Shown here one piece after another: positions 9,901-21,900 of a stretch of 25,111 bases of DNA; positions within the stretch are counted from its first letter, which is position 1; every line of letters starts with the position of its first letter. Made by a program: the position numbers and the translations under genes. Origin of the DNA: Elysia marginata (Eukaryota; Mollusca; Gastropoda; Plakobranchidae); the NCBI GenBank assembly GCA_019649035.1, contig BMAT01005360.1, positions 162,262 through 187,372 on the forward strand, read 5' to 3'. A model generated the notes under the pieces. The model had not been told where the DNA came from and searched no databases. It saw nothing but the letters and a program-made list of their open reading frames with translations.

Positions 9901-12900
9901 AATCAGGAATATCTTTTAAAATTATGGCTTAAATGGTAAAGAAAAACTCCAAAAATCAATATTCATAGAAAATCGATTACTTCCTTTGAGTTGTATAGCT
10001 GCACAGGCCCTAGTACAGAGTTGTATCTACTATTTTTAATTGGTCTATCAAAAGTTCTATATGGGCAGCCATAGAGCGTAAAATTTTCCTGCTTTTTTAA
10101 CATAAGCCGCTTGCACCCCTGTAATTAACCTCTTGCTTGAAGCTCAACAAACCATTTTGGTTCCAAAGTGGTGATTCTTTTGAAAGTTGATTGTATCTAT
10201 TTTGGTAAGTAATTCCTTAAAATTGTTATGTTACAAATTTCTTTCCTTGTACCTTTCATTTATGATTGTGATTGTTAGTTTTGCTTGTATCATTTCACCA
10301 CAGGGTATGGCTTGTGTGGGTAGGAGTAAAGTGTGCACTATTGTCCCATCAACTCATTATGGTGCCATTCCTGGTGTAGAAGTTGGAAGTCTTTGGAAGT
10401 TCAGAGTACAGGTAGGTCACAAAATCTACTTCCTCATTACAGTTGTATGTTTAGTGTGTTTATATTAAATGCTTTTAGACCAGAACACTATAAAAAATAT
10501 ATACATTCTTTAATAAAATGGATGTATTTTTGTCGTGTCCGAAAATAACCAAGTCCAATTCGTCAAGGAGCAGACTGAGAATTATGCTTTTGGAGACAGC
10601 TTGGGTGTCCTTGTTTAGTTTAAAAATTGTTTAGCCTTGTTGATAATTAAACTTTTCCTGCACCATCTAAGCCCAAATTTGTTGAAAGTTATGATCATAA
10701 AGTATTTTTAATTTATAATTTCCTTCAAATTCATTCAGTTGTGTAAACTGTATAGGTCTATTTCTCCGCTCTTGTTTTTTCACCATGCAACCCACAGAAA
10801 GTTAAATCTCAGGTTCTGGTTGCGATATTTTGATCAAGCAAGGGGTGTTTTGTTCAGAAAGGGATGGGGAATTCAGAAGCGCCAAGAAATGAAAACATTA
10901 CTGCTGTGCTTAAAGAACTACAATGGCTTTTATTAAAATCTTGTATTTTACACAAGGTTGCATGTTACAGTTATTTCATGAACACATCAATGGTAGCCCT
11001 CCTTCATCATGTAACTTGAACAGTATTTTTCTCTTTGATACATGAGAAAAGTCTTAGATGGTAGATCTTTCAGTCCTTTTGCATTGCCCCTTTGGAATTT
11101 GTTGCTTGTAGGTTGGCGGTTAATGTCATATGATAAAGCAGGTGTGAAAATATATCTCATTAAATGCTATTTTCAAATCAAACATTCTGATGTGTACACA
11201 AATCTCTTGCTTCCAGCAAGAATGAGTTGCATGTGACAATTTTAACTTTCAAAGGCATTGCTATTTTAAACAAAACATTTTTTGTAAGTCTTAAAACTGA
11301 AAAATGTCGTAAAATTATCAAGATTTTGTGGACAGGTATTACAATTTTTGTTGATATGAAATATAGAGTAGAGCAATTGCCACAGAGTGGAACACTGAAC
11401 AGGGTCAGAGGGGTAGCAAAATTATTTACTCTCAATTGTTTTCCTTTTTTCACCTGTTAATGATGGTTATATGGTGCTTACATTATTGAAATATCAGAGC
11501 TATAGGATGCATTGTTTGGTTTCTGTGATATGATTTTTTGAGAAATATGCCTAATTCTTGTACATAACAGTGATGACATACCCAAACATATAAATGGGAA
11601 GAAAAACCTTCTAAAGTACTTTTTCAACTTAAGGTACTTTTCTTTGATTGTTTCAATCACATATGAAGTGTTATAGTAATTGGAGGTCTTGAGGACTATG
11701 AATGGGACAATTATTTGTGTCATCATTGTTATGCGCAAGACCATGGGCCTACTGATTATAATTCTTGAGGATTCATAGGTACTTAATTCATAAGTGCATC
11801 AGATTGGGGCTGATGAGCAACAGAACAAGTGTGGCAAAGCAATTCAGCAGGTTGCATTGGAAATATTGAAGAAAACTGGTGTTAACTTGTACATAACGGT
11901 GATGACAAGAATGACTGTACATAACAGTGATGACAGAAATAAGTATGAAAAATGTATTTATACCAAAACAAAGTAGATTTTCTCCCTATAGATGTGTTTC
12001 TTTCAAGATGAGATTCCTCTCAAGCCACCAAAACTCTTTTATTAAAGTTTTCACAATTATTTGAGGTAATTTCCTTTATTTGTGTCATCATGGTTATGCG
12101 CAACATCTTTGACATTCTGGTTATAATTCTTGTGGATTAATAGGTATTAATTATTAATTCATTATTCTAAGTGCATCAGATTAGGGCTGATGAGCGACAG
12201 AACAAGTGTGGCGAAGCAATTTAGCAGGATGCATTGGAAATATTGAAGAAAACTGGTGTTTACTTGAACATAAGGGTAATGTCAAGAATGACTTGTACAT
12301 AACAGTGATGACAGAAACGAGTATTTATACCAAAACAAAGTAGATTTTCTCCCTATAGATGTGTTTCTTTTAAGATGACATTCCTCTCAAACCACCAAAA
12401 CTCTTTTATTTAAGTTTTCAAAATAATTTGAGGTACGTCGCCTTTATTTGTGTCATCACGGTTATGCGCAAGATCTTAGTAGCACCAGCTTCTTTTTTTC
12501 AATTAACTCCAAATAATCAGTTCAGGGTGTATTTAAATAACATTAGGACATGACTACACAAGCTGTCTCGCAATAATTACCATGGACACTGACAGAAAAA
12601 TAACAATGTAAGACTTGTAAAAGGTAAAAAAAAAATTTATGATAATTAACAATAAGGTGTAAATTTCTTTTTGCCACTTCAAAATTTTTATTTGCTTATA
12701 TGTAGATTACATTCTCCATGCATCAATACCAAAAATACAAGCATTAAGTACATGTATTTAATTTACACACACAAAAATAATAGGCTCAAAATTACATAAC
12801 ATGACATAGTCTAGTGTCTGGCGTTATGGATTTAGTGTTAAGTCTGGTCGGCCCGGTGTCAGAATAATGTGACTGGATTTGGTGTATGCAAGCGCTCCTT

Positions 12901-15900
12901 ACATCAGAGTGTGGCAGCACGCTTTTAGCTGTCCCCAGCACCATCTCTGATATAACCTTGAAGTTGACTGGGGCATTAAAAAAAAGACTTCTCACTGTCA
13001 ACACTTTGTGGAATGATTCTGGCCAAGTTAAACCTATGACCAGCATTATGTCCTGCAGAAAGATAGAACTTGCTTTTCTTTAAAGCCCAAAATGCATGTG
13101 CTAGTATTACTTAGTAGTATAAAAATGAGAAGGTCTGCACATATGCAAGTACATGTGATAAATGCCCTTCCCTGCTCAGAGAGAGATTGTCCTTCAGCAC
13201 TTTTTATTGCCTGAAAAATGCTATTTCTGTGTCTAAAGTTAGCAACAATTTAGGTTTAGTTGGTTTTTTTTTTCTAAACTGTAAATCTTTGTCCATCTTT
13301 GTGATTTTATCAACAACTACGCAATAATTTAAAAAAAAGGTTTCACAATGAAATCAATTATATTGTCATCATTGTTACATACAAGATGCGATTGGATCAC
13401 AATCGTTGAGAAGGCCTAATATAAGCCTAGATTTTAGACCAAGGAAGGCATGAACTAAATTCTAAGTGCAGTTACTTAGGCCTGCAAAGCAACTATAATC
13501 TAATCTAACCCTATATTTAGAGCTTGTATGTAACAATGAGATCAATATAACTGTCATCACTGTTACATACAAGCTCTAAAACTAACTCTAGATTGGATCA
13601 TAATTATTCTATGGCCTGATAGATCTAGACTTCAGATCAAGAAACATGAACAATATTAATGATTAATGAAATAAATTCTAGATCTAATGGGCCTACCAAA
13701 CAGTTATAATCTAATCTAAACCTAGATCTAGAGCTTTTATGTAACAATGACATCAACATTTTTGTCATCACTGTTACATACAAGCTCCAGATCTAGCTCT
13801 GTAATGAATCAATTAGTGTAAAGGCCTATTATCTGAACAAGTTTTGAAAACAAGAAAGATGTGCCAGTTCTCTACAAATAACCTTTTACATCTAGAGGAT
13901 AATTGAAATCTATTGCAGACCTAGCACTTGTGCTTGTATGTAACAATGACGTCAACGTAACTGTCCTCATTTTGAAACTACTGTTGTTATCAGTAAAATC
14001 AATACACTCAGTGCAAAATTGTTGAAAATAATTGTAAACAAACATTAAAAACGATTCAAAGTGGTGAAATCCTGAAGAAAACAGCTGCATTAGTGAATAC
14101 AATGAGAAAGACTACCCTTGTACGTCACACTGATGACAAAGCATTTGTCGTCATTTTAAATGAAATAGAGTTGTTATGAACTTCCGATATGTCCGTTCTA
14201 ACATTTGGCTGTCGTAGTTGGGTAATACCAATATATTTTACATCTGAAAGAAAAATTTTAATGAAAACAATGTCAGATACTATTGAATAAAGATATGGCT
14301 TTCACATTTAACAAAGGATCACTTGAAGGTCACATGAATTTATCGAATGACAACACACAATACTTACGTCTTTCTCTTTTGGCCATTGAGAAATGAGCTT
14401 AAGTGAAACCGGATATCGGTGAAAATGACTTTAATGTTAACAAGGAAACTCATCCGGGCATTTTGGAGGATAATGCGGTTTCTTATCTTGTTTCAAACAT
14501 CGATTACTTGTACGTCACAGAATGACGACAAATCAGGTGGTGTAAAAAAACATCTCCGATTATTGTTGTTTACCGATCCAAGGTCGTTTTAGCGCTATGC
14601 GGCGATGAACTGATAAAATACCGACACTTTTGAGGTGTTTTTTATACATGTATAGTATCTTACCTCGGAGATCAATGAGACATTGAGTGATGGACGGGAA
14701 TGACGACAATATGAACGTCAATTACATTGACTTTATTAAATAGCAAAACACAATTTGAAGAAAAAAAATGTTGTGATTCATACAATGAAGGCCCTTCAAA
14801 AGCAGAGAAATAAGTGAAGAGACTTAACTAATTTTTTTTGCATTAATTATTCTTTTTATTTATAAAAAAATGGATTGTAAAGTGACCCTATAAGAAAAGA
14901 GAGAAAATCTCATTTTCTTGCCATTAATAGCCCACTACTTTGCTTACATTCCAGTTATAACCCTCAAACTGCTGTTGCAGCTAAAGCATCCATTTACTAA
15001 TAGCTCTGCCAGGTTTTGGACCTATATTACGAAAATTTTCCAATTTACAGCTATTTGTGTGATACATGTGCCTATGTCCCCACGTTTTGGCAATTGCTCA
15101 GTAATAAAAATAAACATTTCAATGGCATTTTCTCAGAAAGGAATATCTGACTTCCAAGCCAATCACCCTTGCTGCAAGACAAATGTTTGTTTATATGTGC
15201 TAAATGGACAAAGGTCTTGAATGTGTATACTTTCTATATATCTTTAGATTATGCTATAACTGGTTCATTGAATGACTGAATGTGCTTTGAGCCATAATGC
15301 ACGACAGGATTTGGTGGGTCATGAATGATCTATTTTATTATTATTTTAATTATACTTAACAAATATCTTACAACTAGGCGAATTTAGCAAGGTGTTGCAG
15401 TTTTCAAATTGATCCTGATGCTTTGCTATTTTTCCGAGCTTCCAAATGAGAAATTCTTATCACCATGACCGGGGAAGATATTTGCCGATTATTTAATCTT
15501 TTCGTAAAAAGGGAAATACTCTGAAAATTTGTTTTAGCCAAAGCCAAAAATCTGAGACTTTCTTGTGTTTAGGAGTAGTTGCAAAACAAATCAAGATGTG
15601 TTGAAATATTTGTTTATTTACCTTAGGTCAGTGAAGCTGGTGTCCACAGACCCCATGTAGCTGGTATTCATGGGCGGGAGGATGATGGTGCTTACTCAAT
15701 TGTCCTGTCTGGCGGCTATGAGGATGATAATGTGAGAATCTGTATTTATTTGATTTGCTATTTTTTTATTTGGTTGCTTTTGCTCAGACTTATAGAAAAA
15801 AACTTTTTATATGTGGTTAATAGATGTAACTTTAGTAATTATCTGGTTTTGAATTGTGAGTTTAAGTTCAAACGTAGTATATGTACCAAAAACGTATCAA

Positions 15901-18900
15901 ATGTGCCCTAGCATTTAGAGAACTAATATAGTGATAAGGGTTAGCAATTTTGTTTTTTAAAGTTCTTTAAGGACTTAAGGGGCTTACAGCAGATTATTAC
16001 ACATCATGTAGTTTTCGCAACTTCCATCTTTTTCCTTCAATTCATATTAATAATGAACTTCCTGAAGGTTGAGATGGGAAGGAAAAAAACAAAGTCTAAC
16101 TATAGTGTCAGACATATGTTTTTTGATGGCTTCTCTAATGAACATCCCTTCAGCTCATAATTGCCAGGTTTGATTTACTAATGAAATTTTTGCACAAAAG
16201 ATGTAAAAAATGTAGCAAGAAGGCATTAAGAGAAGCTCAATCGCCTCAAAACAGGGGGCCTAGATAGCTCAGTTGGTAGTGGCCTCGATCCGTGGCCCAG
16301 AGGTCGCGGGTTCGAGCCTCAGCCGAGCACAGTCCGGGCCCCTACTGGTTGGGTTGGTGTCAGTATAATGTGACCGGCTGAGGCTAAGTCATGGTATCCC
16401 AGCTAGTCTCTGGGTGGCAGCCCGTACATTGCCATTGGGACCCAAGCCCTGAGAGCCCCTTTGAAGTGGAATTGGGCTTGTAAAAATATCCTTCAATAAC
16501 ATAACTCACAAACAGTGGCAATGTGTGAAATGTGTGAGCGTCCAGGGAAACCCTCAACATTGAACCCACGGAGGGTTTTGGGCTTTTTGCACATTATACT
16601 TCTGCTATCTTTTTGTGGGCAATTTGCTAGGTGTTTGAAGTTTTTATGTTGGCTAGATTAAACTTTATGCCAGTTTTTAAAACAAACAATAGGTGAAATT
16701 GCGGGTAAAAAATTAACTTTGATTAGCTTTACTACAAAAACATTTCCGCCTTGTTGAGGTTTTTCCGAGACATGCTCACAAATGTCAAACTTTACACATG
16801 ACAACGCGCTGATCTTTATTTACAAATGCATTTCTCTGACCTTCCAAATGTTGGAAAGTGCATGGAAGTTTCAAAACTTTTGTAAAGATATCAGGGCTTG
16901 TTTTGATGAAATTAAAGAGAAAAAGAGAAATAAATTAAATTTTTACGCTTTTTTTTCACCCAATCAAAGTATCCAGCATTCGACTTGTTTGCACTGCTTG
17001 TGAGAGATTTGTAAAGGCTTCATTCAACAAGCTGTTGCCAGCAAAAACATGACATTTAGAGTTCTTGTTTTTATTCTTACATCTTTTACTCACCAGGATG
17101 ATGGGGAGGAATTTTTCTACACAGGCAGTGGGGGACGAGATCTTTCGGGAAACAAACGTACAGCAGAACAATCCTGTGACCAAACTCTGACCAGGATGAA
17201 CAAGTGAGAAAAATAGACTGAACATGCAAAGCATCCATCAAAGTGTGGAACAAAGGCGTAAACCTTTTTTGGCTTCTTTTTTGAGCCGAAGCCTGTCTTT
17301 ACAAATGCAATCTACCGGTGCCTTATACATAGTTATCTTGTAACATTTGTTTCTTTAGTTTCAAGGGTTGGTTTCACAAACCATAAATGCTTTTTAATTA
17401 TTTCCCTTTCAGCCCATTTTTTTCAGTTTGGGCAAGTAATGTACATGACATTTTTTTTTTTTTGAGTGAAGTGATTGTTGCACTTGCAGGCTCTGTTTTT
17501 TAGGCTGTTAAAATTCACACGTGCTATGCTTACAATGAAAATTCAACCGATTTATGGATGAAAATCGTGAGGGAAATTTTTCATAAATGAAAAAATAATG
17601 GAGTATTTAGTACTAAGGATGTGTTCTGTTACTTTTCTCACAGCTAAATTTTGTTGTTCTTGTTGTTTACTTCAGAGCACTTGCCAAAAACTGCAATGCA
17701 CCTATCGATAAAGTAAAAGGTTCTGTTGCCAAAGACTGGAAAGGTGGGAAGCCTGTAAGAGTTGTTAGGAACTGCAAGTTAAGGAAACACTCGACGTACG
17801 CTCCAGAGGAGGGAAACAGATATGATGGCATATACAAGGTCAGCATTCATATTTTATCATTATTTCTTCTTCTAGAATGCTGTTCTCTAATATTTTTCTT
17901 TAAACCGATTTTTTTCAGCTCAGCAATCATCAAATGCATTAGTCATGATAAAAAAAAATGTTTAAGTCTTTAAAGAAAATTTGTTTCAATTTTAGTTGCA
18001 AGGTGCACTAGGTTTTCTGTAACATACTCAGTCATTCTGACATTCATAGATTTATTGCTGTTAATTTATGTAGGTTGATCCATATCAATTATCTTTAACT
18101 TGAGACTTATATGTTGAGTGCAACCTCTGAGAGACTCATCCTTGCTGTAACCTCTTTGCCAGTTTGCTCAGTCTATATTTCAAGTAACTAATATATTTAG
18201 AATCATTTTGTAGAAGAATCCGATTCAAGCAACTCTGAAGCAGAAGTATATAATGATAGTTGAATAAGTTCTTACTCTCATATTTTTCATTTTTAAAACT
18301 TGTTTTTTATTTTAACCTTGCGTGGTAATAAACCAGCCAGAGCAGAGCAAATTTTGTTTCCTGGTGAAGAAATCTTGAGTAAATGCATGATGACAAGTTT
18401 TCATTCATAAAGTTTTTATTTAAAAAACTCTCTATTAAAACTCTAGGTGGTAATGTACTGGCCCGAGAAAGGCAAATCTGGTTTCCTGGTGTGGCGATAT
18501 CTTCTCAGGAGAGATGATCCTGTGCCAGCTCCTTGGACAAAGACAGGAATCAAACGATGTGAACAGTTGGGTCTTGTCATGCAGGTATTGCCCTCTTTAG
18601 TTTTGTACTTAAATTATTTCCTATTTCTTTAACTTCTTATATTCTAAATATCAAAGCGATAGAGTATTTTCTTGGATTTCTCTGGATTTAGTGTTAGAAG
18701 ATAATGAGCTCTGTTGTCAGTGCAGTGTCCTTGAATGATGTTTTGGACATCATGTATTATGAAAAGCTCTAAAGACATCATTTTTAAGAGTTATGTAAAG
18801 ACATAGATGGGAAGAAAACAAACGGAATGAATCATCAAAGAAAGGCCGTATTGATGGCCAAGTCATATGAACAGTGATTAGCATCCAATTTTGTCATAGA

Positions 18901-21900
18901 TGTTCTAACTGCTTGAACTGATTTTAAAAAGTAGTATTACATAGCGCTTTACATGGGTTCCCTGACAGGCCATTACCAACCAAAGTACCTTTTGATCTCA
19001 CAGAGGATCAGCAAATAAAGCTCATCACTCTAGCTTTCTGACAAGACCTTATTGTCAGTTACTACTTTAACGCATGAGTGAGGCAAAGAAATATTTGTAA
19101 ATAGCCTTTCTCAAGGACTAAACGTCGACCTGCCAAAAGCAGGACTGAAACCCCTGACCTCTCGGTCCGAAAGCCAAGCGTCGACCACGATGCCACACAT
19201 TTTATTAGATTGGGAAATGGTATAGGTATGCTAAGAAATATGTATACAATTATGCAACTTGTTTAAATTTTGGTCCTCAATCAAAATTGGTTTAGAATTG
19301 TGTGATTTTCAAGGTTCTGCAGGATCTTTAATTTTTTTAAACCCTACAAGTGTCACACATTAACTTTTGTGTCATAATTTCCATAAGTGTTTGTTCTCGA
19401 AAAATAAATTTCCCGTTTGTTGAGCCGATAATATTGACCTTTTGACATTTTTAGGATTAAGTGAGACTAAAATGCCAAGTATATTCAATTAGTACTATTT
19501 TCTGAATAATTATGACTCTCTCTTCAGTATCCAGATGGATATTTGGAAAGTCAGAAAGAGAAGGAAAAAGAAGAGGAGAATGGGTCTTCTACCAAGAAAA
19601 AGGGAAAGAAAAGAAAAGCAGAGGGTAACAGCTTCCATTTTACAGCATTTGAAAAATAAATTTTTGGTATTCATTTATACAGTAGACCTAATCCAAAAAC
19701 ATTGATAGGACATTTTGTTTTAAATTTCCTTACTGTTGAGGTTTGTTTGAGTCAAGTTCTCTTGAGAGAAGTGCAAAAAAAAAGTTAACAAAATAATGAT
19801 GGACCTTTTACTTTTCATTACAGTAAGAAAATAATCTAAAAAAAGAAAATATTCAACTAGCTGAAAAAAAAAAGTTTAACATATCAACTGGTATGCTCAT
19901 CACTCTTCAGTCAAACCTCGGAGTTTGCAGCTTAATGATTAGTTGCCAAAAGTATTAATAAACATTATTTTATTTAAGTCTTAAAAAACATAAAAAAAAG
20001 ACTTGCTTTAAAATTTGAAAGGGATCAATGGCTTGTTTCTTCATAATAATACCCAGTCCTGGTTCAGTTTCACATGGCTGCTGTAGTTTAATGGAACCAT
20101 GTTCATCTTCATTTACCCCCCCATATAAACTCTAGTTGTAAACAAGATAATAGACAAATTCCAGCTTCTCTCTCTTTTGTTACTCCTATAATCTTACCCT
20201 TATTCCCCTGTAGACCTGCATACTTGGCATCCATTTGCGTAGCCTTTCACAATTATCAGTGCTGTTCCTTCAATTTCAAACAATGTTGGTCTCACCTACT
20301 TGCACTGCAGCCTGCTTTTTTAAATTCTTTATTTGTCGTGACCATCCATTTGTGAGACTATTAAGGTTACGGTGCCTCTTATAATTGAAAAAATTTAATG
20401 CATAATTTTAGGCCTAAGTATCTAAGGAATAGTAGCTGGTGAACTTTATGTGGAATATGATGTTGATCAATTTTCAGTTTTATTGGATCGAAGATTACTG
20501 TACAAAGGAGGAGATATTAAAAAAAGGTTCGGGCGGACCTTTTAATTAGTGCAAGGTTTCCTGGGCCTGAATTTGTTTGATGCATGGTCTGCTGAATACC
20601 AGGGCATTTTAGAAAGTTTGTGTTTCACCAAAACATCCTTCAATTAGTTCAACTGAGTTAGGTCAACAACTTTACAGTCAAACTTTTCCATGCAGTTTTT
20701 AAAATCTTATCAGTTGTAAAATTTACCTTACTACGCTATTATAACTCATTGAAAAAAAAGTAAATGGAATTTTTCAAATTTAATAAAAGTACATGTAGGT
20801 ACATAAATAGCCAAAAATGTGGTTTTTGTGTCTTCAGACTTGTGAATCCTTGATTCCGGCAAGTTTTTGAAAAAATTTTAACTTGGCAATATGACTATGA
20901 GTACAGATATGTCTTGCTCTCATGTAAATGTTCACTCGCTTGACTGAAAAGTTGCTCTGTTTTTAACAAGCTTTTTTACTCCTGGTTCCTGCAGATTCAC
21001 CTTCTAAACAATCTCCATCAAGTCATCCTTCCTCAAAATACAAGGCCAAAAAGATGACGGCAGTAGAGTACACCATAGAGGCCAACACAAAAAAACTGAT
21101 CGAGGAGGATTCACTCAATCAGAGGGTTTGGAAAGAGGCTTTATCAACTACGGTTTATGGATATAAGGTGTGTGTTTTTTGCTTTGTAAAATGTTTTGTG
21201 TTTTTGCAGCATTAGCACCTTATTTATGGAGCTATTAATTGTGAAAAAAAAATTGTACAGCCTGTTGCAACATTTCATCAGATGCCAAAAAAAATACATA
21301 TGTTTTTATCTTTTAAAAAATTATGGCATATAGAGAAGCAGGAAATGTTTTCCCCTCACTCATATTTGTTTCTATATATAGGTCTGGATCTGATTTAAAT
21401 CAAATGACTATTAGAACTAATAGGTGTTTTTCCACTATGGTTCCACTTTTGCTAAGAGCAAGAATTTTTACTTATCAGGCCAAGACCTGGTTTGCATAAA
21501 TTACAAAGTAAATACATAACAGATGTAAAAATGTAAGGTAATGGTGAAAACTCACCCAAGGGTCTACCCCATCTGATCCAGGGAATGAGATGTCTCTTAG
21601 AAAGTGGTCTTATAGGTAGTGCTAGATTTTACATATACCAGTATTTCCTTACGCTAGTCACGTTACATAAATGTAGCTTTAACTGGTCTAGGTGTTAGCT
21701 CAAACCTAGTTCAGAAAATGTTCAAGTCTGCATTTGAATCTAGAGATAAACTTGGTAGTCAAAAAGAAAATTAAAAAAAAAAATTTTTGCAACTACCTGT
21801 CGGAAATGAAATGAGTTGCCTGTATTAAGAATTTGCAGAGGAAACAAAATCAGAATCCCTCCAAATGGTTTAATATTAGTCGTTACTTTAAAATTTTCAC

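Larger units (their letters stand above)
8676..10303 (+). other. UHRF1: UHRF1 intron 6
   Basis: The intron holds a 47-bp minisatellite, a TIR element that split it (8741-9549), and a small hAT-like MITE (9836-10121). The open frame at 9086-9316 lies inside the TIR element and has no recognisable family. Confidence 0.75.
10412..15626 (+). other. UHRF1: UHRF1 intron 7 (repeat-rich, 5.2 kb)
   Basis: 10412-11550 shows nothing recognisable. 11557-12473 is a duplicated block with inverted 22-bp motifs. 12780-12990 holds a SINE body fragment. 13345-13970 is a run of hairpin-bearing units. 14100-14740 carries related motifs and minus-strand splice-donor-like sites. 14760-15626 has one 100-codon plus frame (14918-15220) of no known family and is otherwise featureless. 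Confidence 0.75.

Noticed and set aside
13345-13970. CRISPR-like regularly spaced repeats
   Set aside because: Units are diverged, spacers are themselves homologous, and the context is a eukaryotic intron.
14918-15220. 100-codon plus-strand frame
   Set aside because: It is the longest plus frame outside the exons but shows no domain, and lies in intron 7 without supporting splice sites or homologous copies in the window.
16254-16330. tRNA gene
   Set aside because: Boxes A and B are good, but the acceptor and anticodon arms do not pair well and the sequence continues into a SINE body.
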